Below, one piece after another: positions 8,154-17,171 of a stretch of DNA of 64,000 bases. Source of the stretch: Cupriavidus necator (GTDB lineage: Bacteria; Pseudomonadota; Gammaproteobacteria; Burkholderiales; Burkholderiaceae); NCBI GenBank assembly GCA_022041995.1, contig CP074381.1, forward strand, positions 2,728,001-2,792,000, in the 5' to 3' direction. Below the pieces are notes generated by a model. That model did not search any database, was not told the origin of the DNA, and was given only the letters and a program-made list of their open reading frames with translations. The first letter of the stretch is position 1. Each line of letters begins with the position of its first letter. Made by a program: the position numbers and the translations under genes.

Positions 8154-10501
8154 TCAGGCAGCGCGCGGCTGGATCGAACCCGGCACGATCTGGCCGCCAA
8201 AGTCGCGCAGCAGCCCCTGTACAAAGGGATCGGCCTCGATTACGGCCTCGGCCTGGCGCTGGCGCTCGGCGCGCGCCTCGGCATCGGCGGCCGCCGCGGT
8301 GACCGAAACCCCGCCCACTTCGCAGACCACGCGCACCGGCTCGCCGAAGTGGTCGCACAGCGCCTGCTGCAGCCGCTCGGACACGCCGTTCTCGCCCAGG
8401 GCCGCGACCGGGATGCGCAGGTGGAAGGTGCGCCCGACCACCTGGGTCAGTTCGCTCTGGTAGGCCAGCTGCTGTGCCAGGCCCTTCAAGGGCAGGCCGG
8501 CGGCCAGCACCGGCCATTCGCCGGTAAAGGCCGGCGGGGTGCCATCCTCGCCCGCTGCTGGCGCGCGCGGGGCGACGAATCTGGCGGACTCTGCCGGCGC
8601 CATGGCTGGCGGCACGGGAGCGGCCTCGCGAGCCGGCTCGGCCTCGCGCGCGGGCGCCCGGCCGGGCCGGGCCGGGCCGTTGCGCGGCCCGGCGGCACGC
8701 GCTGCCGGTTCGCTGAAACCGTTGTCGCCGTAGCCAGGATCGCTGTCATAGGGGCCGATGACCGGCAGGTCAGGCGGCAGCTCTTCCCATGGCGGCACGT
8801 CGCTGCCACCCGCCAACTCCCAGGGCGGCACGGATTCCGGCTCCGCCTGGCGCGCCGCGGGCTGCGCGGCGGGTCGTGCCGGCGCTGCCGGCGACTGGAC
8901 TGGCGGCCGCATCGGCGGCTGCATGGGCGCCTTCGCAACCGGTGCCGGCGGGCGGCTCACGGCTGCCGCGCCGGGCGCGCGCAAGGTTGGGCCGGCGGGC
9001 GCTGCGCGGCAGCCGGTGCTGGCGGCATGGCCGGCGGCGGCGCCTTGCGGCCGCCACCTCGGGCAGCGGAACCCTGGCGGGCAGCGGCCAGCGCTGCGGC
9101 AGCAGGTGACATGGCCCCGTTGCCGGCGCCAGCGGCCGGGCGTGCCGGCGGAGCGTCAGGGGATGCAGGGACTGCGGCAGGTGCCGCCGCGGGTTCGGCC
9201 ACGAGCGCGGGCTGTACCGCCCGTGCGGGCATCGCGGCAGGGACCGGTGCCGCCGCAGTACTGGCCTTGGCCTGCCCGGCGGCATTGGCCACAGCCGTCG
9301 CAGGGCGGGTATCAACGGGTTGCGCGGCTTCAGGCGCGGCGGGACCGCGCTGGCGCGCAGGCGCGGCACCACCGCCCTGCCCTTGCGTCGCGGCCGGTTC
9401 AGACGACGGCCGGAACGCCAGCATGCGCAGCAGTGTCATGGTGAAGCCGGCGTACTCGTCCGGCGCGAGCGCCAGCTCGCTGCGGCCGAGGTTGGCGATC
9501 TGGTAGAACAGCTGCACTTCCTGCGCGTCGAACACGCCGGCCAGGCGCCGCACCTCACCGGCTTCGGGCCATTCGTCCTGCACCGAGGCCGGCACGGCCT
9601 GCGCCAGCGCCACCTTGTGCAGCAGCGAGCCCAGGTCCTGCAGCGCGCCGGCAAACGACAGGCTGCGGTCGCCCATGGCATCGGCAATCGCCAGCATGGC
9701 GGCGCCGTCCTCGGCGGCCAGCGCATCGAGCAGCTGCACCAGGTAGCCCTGGTCGATCGCGCCCAGCATGCCGCGCACCGCGTCTTCCGACACCTGGCCC
9801 GCGCTGTAGGCGATGGCCTGGTCGGTCAGCGACAGCGCGTCGCGCATCGAGCCGTGCGCAGCCTGGGCCAGCAGCCGCAGCGCATTGCCGTCATGGGCAA
9901 TGCCTTCCTGCGCCAGGATATGGTCCAGGTGCGAGACGATATGTCCCGGCGGCATCTGCTTGAGGTTGAACTGCAGGCAGCGCGACAGCACCGTGACCGG
10001 GATCTTCTGCGGGTCGGTGGTGGCGAGGATGAACTTGACGTGCCCGGGCGGCTCTTCCAGCGTCTTCAGCATGGCGTTGAAGGCGTGGTTGGTCAGCATG
10101 TGCACTTCGTCGATCATGTAGACCTTGAAGCGCCCGGAGGTCGGGGCGTAGACCGCCTTGTCCAGCAGCTGCGCCATCTCGTCGACGCCGCGGTTGGAGG
10201 CGGCGTCCATCTCGATGTAGTCGACGAAGCGGCCGCTGTCGATCTCCTGGCAGGCCTTGCACTGCCCGCACGGCTGGGCGGTGATGCCGCCGTTGCCGTC
10301 AGGGCCGATGCAGTTCAGGGCCTTGGCCAGGATCCGCGACAGCGTGGTCTTGCCGACCCCGCGCGTGCCGGTGAACAGGTAGGCATGGTGCAGCCGCTGC
10401 TGTTCCAGCGCGTGCGTGAGCGCGCGGACCACGTGCTCCTGGCCGACCAGCGTGGTGAAATCCCTGGGGCGCCATTTGCGCGCTAGAACTTGATAACTCA
10501 T
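8154..10501 (-). CDS. dnaX: DNA polymerase III subunit gamma/tau (frameshifted before the tau C-terminal domain)
   Basis: Clamp-loader ATPase. From ATG 10501 the AAA+ module is complete: Walker [13 protein letters not shown] at about 43-54, a zinc-binding CGQCKACQ, Walker B MIDEVHML and the SRC motif LSRCLQFNL. After a long Ala/Pro-rich linker the frame ends at 8957. The tau C-terminal domain, including PPWEELP and the ending [10 protein letters not shown], continues in another frame. Adding one base at about 8985-8995 joins them into 782 aa. E. coli makes a short gamma by programmed -1 slippage from a full-length tau frame; here the zero frame itself stops early, and no A-AAA-AAG slippery site is seen. 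A sequence error is more likely. Confidence 0.9.
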
Positions 10502-10620
10502 GGCGGCGATTGTAGCAAAAGGCGGCCCGCCTCCGGCCGCCGCCGCCCCGGCCTTGCGGTCTTTATCTGCCCGCGCGGTGCGGGCCGGCCCTGGCGGCCG
10601 CAACCCGCCCGCGGCGGGAC

Positions 10621-13102
10621 TCAGCCGCATTCGCCTACGTAGCCGCAATTGGCGCATTTGGCGCAGCCGTCGACCTTGTGCAGGGCGTGCGCGCCACACT
10701 CCGGGCACGGCTTGCCGGTGCCGACACCGGGGGTGCCGGGGGCTCGGGCCTGGCTGGCAAGATCCGCCCCGGCGTCCAGCGCCTGCCCCCCGCCCTCGCG
10801 CTGGGCCAGCCTGGCGGCCAGCGCCGCTACCGGCACCTGGCCGCCCTCGGCATCCAGGAAGCCGCGCTTGATCAGGATGCACTGCAACGCGTAGCTGAGA
10901 GCAGCCACTTCGGAGTCATGGAAGCGCGGCACCTCGGTGCCGTCCTGGCGCACCAGCGTGCCGTAGCGCACCGTGCCCTTGTCCCACACCACGTTGCGCA
11001 TGTCCGCCAGCGCCTTGGCGACCGAGCCGCCCGAGCGCGCCACCATCGACAACAGCCGCATGGTGGAGGTGATCCACTGCTGGCCCTCGCTGCGCTGCCC
11101 CGCGGGCATGAAGAACTCCACCGGACGCTCGATCTCAACCGGCTTGCCATCGGCCACACCAGCGACGCGCATGAAGTTGACGGTCAGGTAGACGGTCTTG
11201 TGGCCTTCGTAGGTCAGATATTCCACCTTGGACGTCACCCCCTCCAGGTCGCCCACCGGCCGGCTGCCGAAGGGGCGCACCAGCGGATTGTCGTCGGCCA
11301 CGGCAGCGGGCGCCGCCGCCGGCGCCTCTACTGACAGCACGGCCCCAGCACCGAATTGGGGCGATAGGTCGCCAACCCCTTCAGGCCGGCCTTCCACGCC
11401 TCCAGGTACAGGTTGCGGAAGGCTTCGTACGGATAATCCTCTGGCACGTTGACGGTCTTGCTGATACTGGTGTCGATATACGGCTGCACCGCTTCCAGCA
11501 TTCGCATATGGTCCAGCGCCGACATCTGCAGCGCGGTGACGAAGGCATCCGGCAACTGGGCCATGTCGGCCCCATGTGACGGTAAAGCCGCCAGGCGTGG
11601 TCCGCCACCTCGAAGCTGCGGTAGCCGTTGTCCGGCATCCGCTTCTTGCGGTTGTAGGTCCACGAGAAGGCCGGCTCGATGCCGTTGGAGGCATTGTCGG
11701 CAAAGGCCAGGGTGATGGTGCCGGTGGGTGCGATCGACAGCAGGTGCGAATTGCGCAGCCCATGGCGCGCAATCGCCTCGCGCAAGCGTTCGGGCAGCCG
11801 GCCGGCAAACCCGCTTTGCAGGTAGGCCTTGGCATCGAACAAGGGGAAGGCACCTTTCTCCACCGCCAGTTCGGTCGACGCCAGGTAGGCATCGTCGCGC
11901 ATGCGTTCCGAGATCCGCGCCGCCAGTTGCCGCGCCGGCTCGGTGTCATAGCGCAGGCCCAGCATCACCAGCGCGCTGCCCAGCCCCAGGAAGCCCAGCC
12001 CGACGCGGCGCTTGGCGTGGGCCTCGGCCTGCTGTTCGGGCAACGGCCAGAAGGTCACGTCGAGCACGTTGTCGAGCATGCGCGTGGCCACGCGCACCAC
12101 CTCGGCAAAGGCATCGAAATCGAACGCGGCCTGCGGCGAGAACGGCTGGCGCACGAAGCGCGTCAGGTTGACCGAGCCCAGGCAGCAGCAGCCATAGGGC
12201 GGCAGCGGCTGCTCGGCACAGGGGTTGGTGGCCTCGATGCGCTCGCAGTAATAAAGGTTGTTGTCGGCGTTGATCTGCGACAGGAACAGGATGCCCGGCT
12301 CGGCATGGTCGTAGGTGGCCTGCATGACCTGGTCCCACAGGTTGCGCGCCGGCACGCGCCGGTACACCCACTGGCCGTCGTCGCGGCGATAGGCGCCCGC
12401 GGCGATCATGTCGGCGCCCGGCTCGGCCTCATGCACCAGTTCGACCTCGCCGTCGGCCTGCACGGCCTGCATGAAGGCGTCGGTCACGCCGATGGAGATA
12501 TTGAAGTTGCTGAGGTCGCCCTTGTCCTTGGCGTGGATAAAGCTCTCGATATCCGGATGGTCGCAGCGCAGCACGCCCATCTGCGCGCCGCGGCGCGCGC
12601 CGGCGGATTCCACCGTGGCGCACGACGCGTCGAACACCTTCATGAACGACACCGGCCCCGAGGCGCGCGAATGCGTGGCCCGCACCAGCGCGCCGGCGGG
12701 GCGGATCGCCGAGAAGTCATAGCCCACGCCGCCGCCGCGGCGCATGGTTTCGGCGGCCTGCGCCACCGCCGTGTAGATGCTGGGGCGGCCCTCGCGCGGC
12801 TCCGACACCGAATCGCCCACCGGCTGCGCGAAGCAGTTGATCAGCGTGGCCTGGATGCCGGTGCCCGCCGCCGAATTGATGCGCCCGGCCGGCACGAAGC
12901 CGTTCTCCTGCGCCCACAGGAAGCGCGCGCTCCAGGCCTCGCGCTGGTCCTCGGGTTCGGCCTGCGCCAGCGCACGCGCCACGCGTTGCCTGACATCGGC
13001 AATGCTGCGCTCTTCGCCCTTGGCGTATTTCTCGATCAGGACTTCGGTGGAGATTTCCTGCGGCGCCAGGGCGCCGCGAATGATCTGGTCGTTTGCGTTC
13101 AT
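10621..13102 (-). CDS. nrdJ: Adenosylcobalamin-dependent (class II) ribonucleotide reductase (two frameshifts)
   Basis: Reduces ribonucleotides to deoxyribonucleotides using B12. It starts at ATG 13102. Conserved elements include the [12 protein letters not shown] start of the barrel, [17 protein letters not shown], the active-site region [21 protein letters not shown] and [13 protein letters not shown] Cys-rich tail ([23 protein letters not shown]) ends the protein. The frame breaks near 11570 (after LYRHMG, continuing [13 protein letters not shown]) and near 11345 (after YRPNSVLG, continuing AVLSVEAP). Adding one base at each, both next to GGGGCC, restores 827 aa. No cobalamin riboswitch was recognised upstream. 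Confidence 0.92.
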
Positions 13103-13268
13103 GTATTGGCTCACCACGGTCTGGGTCGGTGAATGGTCGGGCCGCCGCGGCCCGCGTTGCCTGCGCCAGATCAAGCCGACGCACTTGCCGCGGGCAATGA
13201 CCCACCACTGCAAAGGGCATTCAACGCAATTTCTCCGCGGTATCGCGGTCTGGGGTACAATGCCGCTC

Positions 13269-13366
13269 GGACGGGCCTCCTCGCATGGTGGCGCGGTCAA
13301 CCTGGTCAGGTCGGGAACGAAGCAGCCACAGCCGTTTTCCGCCAGTGCCGAGGGTCAGGCTCGTCC
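13269..13366 (+). ncRNA. ffs: Signal recognition particle 4.5S RNA
   Basis: The universally conserved SRP helix 8 is present (GGTCAGGTCGGGAACGAAG, then CAGCC). The GGAA tetraloop is closed by a G-C pair where E. coli has C-G, a compensatory swap. The ends GGACGGGCC and GGCTCGTCC pair to close the hairpin, giving about 98 nt. A -10 hexamer TACAAT at 13256-13261 lies seven bases before the start; no good -35 was found. It is divergent from nrdJ. Ends are good to a few bases. Confidence 0.93.
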
Positions 13367-13532
13367 ACCTCACACCCCCTCCTGCTGTACCCCTCCCGCC
13401 ATATCCGCCCGCACGCACAAGTTGCTTGCAGCGCAGTCCCTGTCACTCTAGTACAGCCGGGCCGCGACCGCGCGCGCCGCACACCCCATTTTGCGCCGAT
13501 TCTGGCACCCTGTCCGGGTGCCACGCCAGCCG

Positions 13533-16500
13533 TCAGAACAGCGAGCCCTGCTGTGGCATTGGCGGCATTGGCGGCACCGGCGGCGCCAGGCGCTCGGCGG
13601 GAATCCATTCGCCGTCGGCAGTGGCCACCCCGGCCTCGATACGCTTGCCCGGGAACATCGGTGCAATCGCGGCCGCATAGCGGCCCAGCTGCGCGCGGTA
13701 GGCGGCATGCTCCTGCGGCAAGAGCCGCAGCTTGTAGTCGACGATCACCACGCGCTCATCGAATTCCACCAGCCGGTCGATACGCAGCAGCCTGCCGCGC
13801 GCGTCATAGAGTTCGACTTCATTGCGCGCGCTGCGGGCATCACCTGCCCCCAGCAACGGCGCCAGCGCCGGCGCGCGCAGCATCGCAGCTACCGCCTCCA
13901 GCGCCTCTGCCACCTGTTGCCGCCACGCCTGCCGTGCCGGCTCGGTGTGCGCGCCCGTCAGCGGGAACCAGCGCAAGACAGCGTCGATCCCCGGCACGCC
14001 GGCAAAGGCTTCGGGATAGCGCGTCAGGCGTTCCAGCAAGGCATGCACCAGCTCGCCGTGGCGGGCGGCCGCGGCGTTGAAGACGATGCCGTCGGACGGG
14101 TCTTCAGCTTCCGCCTCTCCCTCATCTTCTTCAAACGCGATCCCCTGCCGCACATCCGCTGCATCGCGATAGCGCAGCCGGAAGTCGGTAAAGCGCACCG
14201 GCTCGCTCAGGCGCGCGAGCATCGGGGCCTGGCCCTGCGCATCGGCCGCATCGACCAGTGCGCCCGGATAGGCCGGCACCATCTCGCCGACGCCCGCGGC
14301 CTGCAGCCGCACATACCAGCTGCCGGCGATCTCGGCATTGCCCTCGCCCGAACCGCTGCGGCTGGCACGGCCCTTGACCCCGCTGACCAGCAGACCCTGC
14401 TGCGCGCGCGTCATGGCCACGTACAGCAGGTTCCAGTTCTCGCGCTCGCCCAGCGCCGCCTCCGCCTCGAACAACGGCGCACGCGCCAGCCCGCGTTCGC
14501 TGCGCTTGCCGTAGGCCGAGAAATGCCGGGGCACCGGCGACGACGGCGGCCAGTCGACCAGGATGCCGCCCCGGTCCGCGGCCGGCTCACTGTGGTTGGC
14601 ATCGAGCAGCACCACGAACGGCGCCTCCAGGCCCTTGGCCGCATGCACGGTCAGGATATGGACCGCGTCGAGGCCGGCAAACGCCGGATCGTCCTCGGCC
14701 GGCTCCACGTCTTCGGCGCTCTCGCCCATGCCGCCTTCGTCGGGGCTTTCGCCTTCGTCCCCGCGGCGGATTTCCTGCAGCTCGTCGATAAACTTCGGCA
14801 GGCTCGGATAGCGCCCGCCGTCGAGGTCCAGCGACAGCTTCAGGAAAGCATCGAGGTTGGCCAGCACCTGTTCGCGGATATCCGGCGGCGCGGCTTCGGC
14901 ATAGCGGCGCCGCACTTCGCCGCCGTGGAAGATCTGGTCGATCAGGTCATGCACCGGCTGATGCGGCGCGGCGCGCAGCCACTGGCGCAACCGTTGCACG
15001 CCTTCGCGCAGCGCATCGGATACGTGCCCGGGCAGGCCGGCTGACTCGATGCGTGCCCACCAGCTGCCCTCGCCTTCGATCCGGGCCAGCGCCAGCAGGT
15101 CGTCGTCAGTCGCCCCCACCAGCGGGCTCTTCAGCACGTGCGCGAGATCCAGGTCCGATTCCGGCGTCATCAGGAACGCCAGCAACGCCGACAGGTCGAG
15201 CGCCTCGAGCGTGGCCAGCAGGCCGCCGCGGCGCGGGCTCAGGCACGGGATGCCGGCCTCGCGCAGCGCGCGCTCATAGTCAGCCAGATGGGTCTTGCGG
15301 CGCACCAGCAGATGCATGTCGCTCCAGCGCGCGGGGCGCTGCTCGCCGCCTTCATGGACCGGCACGGTGTCGCGCACCAGGCGCAGCCACGCGGCCACGC
15401 GCCGGCCTTCTTCCAGGCGCAGCGAATCGCCGGCCTGCCGGCGCGGCTGCAGCAGCGTGTCGCGATGGGCGCAGGCGGCTTGCGCCGGTTGGTCCTCAGC
15501 GGCACCATCCACGGCTTCATCGGCCTTGTCCTCGGGTTCCACCAGCGGCAGCAGCCAGACCGGTCCGTTGCCTCCGGCCAGTGCCGTGGTCTGGGTCGCG
15601 TACAGCGGATAGCGGCCCTCGGCGCGCGCGCTGTCGAACACCGCGTTGACCCAGTCCAGCACTTCGGCACGGTTGCGCCGGGTGCGGTTGGTACGCAGCA
15701 CGGTGGCGCCGAACGCCTCGCGCAGCATCTCGCCGGCCGCGCCGAACAGCCGTGCATCGGCGCGCCGGAAACGGTAGATCGACTGTTTGGGATCGCCCAC
15801 CAGGAATACCGTCGGGCGCTCGCCCAGGCCCGCATAGCCGGCCAGCCAGCCCTGCAGGATGCGCCACTGCAGCGGGTTGGTGTCCTGGAACTCGTCAAGC
15901 AGTAGATGGCGGTAACGCGCGTCGAGCCGCACCTGCAGGTAGGTGGCGGTCTCTTCGTCCGACATCAGGCGCGCGGCCTGCCATTCCAGGTCGGCGAAGT
16001 CCATCGCGCGCTGCTCGTCCTTGTGCCGCTGGTAGCGCGTCAGCAAGGCATCGCCGATGCAGAACAGCGCGCGGTTGATCGCCAGCACCGCGGCTTCGCA
16101 ACAACGCGCGCTGATGTCGTCAAGCATGGCGCAGATCGATGCATGCTCGCCCAGCAACGCATCGACCATGCCTTCGCCGCCGGCGGCCTTGACCAGCGCC
16201 GCGGTGCGCCGCAGCGAACGCGGGCCGCCGGTGGTGGTGAAGAACGCGGCGCGCAACTGCGCGAACACCCGTTCGGCGGGCTTGCCGGGCGCCGCGCCCG
16301 CTTCGCGCCACGCGGTGATCGCCATCAGCGCATCGGTGATGCGGGCGGCGTGGGTCTGCTCGGTCTTGCCGGCCGCGCCCAGGCGCAGCGCCAGCGACTC
16401 GCAGGCATCGCGCCAGCCTTCGTCGGCGAGCGCCTGCAGCAGCACGTCACCCTGGGCGTCTTCGCCCAGGCAGGCGGACAGGGCCTGCAGCGGGTCGCCG

Positions 16501-17171
16501 CCCTCCTGCATCGCCGACCATTCGCTGCGGGCATGGAACATCGCGTCGAGCAGCGCACGTGCCTGGAAGTCGCCCACGGTATCCACCAGCGTTTCCCACG
16601 CGGCACGCAGCTCGGTGTATGGCTCCGTGGCCAGTGCGCGCCAGACCGGAGCCCACGCTTCGCGCTTCATGCGCAGCGCGTCTTCGCGCAGCGCCGCGCC
16701 CGGCACGATGCCCGAGGCCAGCGGTGCGCCGCGCAGCAGCGTGCCGAACCAGCCGTGGAAGGTATCGATGGCCATGCGCCCGGGCGCGGCCAGCACCTGC
16801 GCATGCAGACGCCGCGCACGCGGCAGCGCCTCGCGCGCGGCGTCGGGCGTCAGGCCACGCTGCACCAGCGCGGCGATCACGTCGTCGTCACTGTCACGCG
16901 ACAGCTGTGCCAGCACCTCCAGCAGGCGGTCGCGCATTTCTTCGGCGGCCTTGCGCGTGAAGGTGATGGCCAGGATCTCGTGCGGCGCGGCGCCGGCCAG
17001 CAGCAGGCGCACCAGCCGCGCCACCAGCAGCCAGGTCTTGCCACTCCCGGCGCAGGCTTCCACCACGACCGAGCGTGCCGGATCGCAGGCGGCGCGCGTG
17101 AACTCGGCCTCGGAAACGGGCTGGCCGTCGCGCTGATAAGGCTGGACGTGGTGCAAATCGTGGGGCGTCAT
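13533..17171 (-). CDS. UvrD/AddA-like helicase with C-terminal RecB-type nuclease
   Basis: 1212-aa superfamily 1A helicase of the AddA/RecB class for double-strand-break end processing. Walker A ACAGSGKT is at about 39-46, then motif Ia ITFTRKAAEEM, motif II LLLDEFQDTNPLQW, motif III GDPKQSIYRFRRAD and motif V LTVHAAKGLEAPFVV. The last 150 residues carry a PD-(D/E)XK nuclease core: RIDRLVEFDERVVIVDYKL followed by QLGRYAAAI. Start ATG 17171 overlaps the stop of the upstream gene by four bases, so the two proteins are co-translated. Intact across 3.6 kb. Confidence 0.92.
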   Translation of the reverse strand: MTPHDLHHVQPYQRDGQPVSEAEFTRAACDPARSVVVEACAGSGKTWLLVARLVRLLLAGAAPHEILAITFTRKAAEEMRDRLLEVLAQLSRDSDDDVIAALVQRGLTPDAAREALPRARRLHAQVLAAPGRMAIDTFHGWFGTLLRGAPLASGIVPGAALREDALRMKREAWAPVWRALATEPYTELRAAWETLVDTVGDFQARALLDAMFHARSEWSAMQEGGDPLQALSACLGEDAQGDVLLQALADEGWRDACESLALRLGAAGKTEQTHAARITDALMAITAWREAGAAPGKPAERVFAQLRAAFFTTTGGPRSLRRTAALVKAAGGEGMVDALLGEHASICAMLDDISARCCEAAVLAINRALFCIGDALLTRYQRHKDEQRAMDFADLEWQAARLMSDEETATYLQVRLDARYRHLLLDEFQDTNPLQWRILQGWLAGYAGLGERPTVFLVGDPKQSIYRFRRADARLFGAAGEMLREAFGATVLRTNRTRRNRAEVLDWVNAVFDSARAEGRYPLYATQTTALAGGNGPVWLLPLVEPEDKADEAVDGAAEDQPAQAACAHRDTLLQPRRQAGDSLRLEEGRRVAAWLRLVRDTVPVHEGGEQRPARWSDMHLLVRRKTHLADYERALREAGIPCLSPRRGGLLATLEALDLSALLAFLMTPESDLDLAHVLKSPLVGATDDDLLALARIEGEGSWWARIESAGLPGHVSDALREGVQRLRQWLRAAPHQPVHDLIDQIFHGGEVRRRYAEAAPPDIREQVLANLDAFLKLSLDLDGGRYPSLPKFIDELQEIRRGDEGESPDEGGMGESAEDVEPAEDDPAFAGLDAVHILTVHAAKGLEAPFVVLLDANHSEPAADRGGILVDWPPSSPVPRHFSAYGKRSERGLARAPLFEAEAALGERENWNLLYVAMTRAQQGLLVSGVKGRASRSGSGEGNAEIAGSWYVRLQAAGVGEMVPAYPGALVDAADAQGQAPMLARLSEPVRFTDFRLRYRDAADVRQGIAFEEDEGEAEAEDPSDGIVFNAAAARHGELVHALLERLTRYPEAFAGVPGIDAVLRWFPLTGAHTEPARQAWRQQVAEALEAVAAMLRAPALAPLLGAGDARSARNEVELYDARGRLLRIDRLVEFDERVVIVDYKLRLLPQEHAAYRAQLGRYAAAIAPMFPGKRIEAGVATADGEWIPAERLAPPVPPMPPMPQQGSLF

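Noticed and set aside
13103..13268. A cobalamin riboswitch upstream of nrdJ
   Set aside because: Expected because the enzyme uses B12, but no B12-box-like sequence or long structured leader was recognised between nrdJ and ffs.
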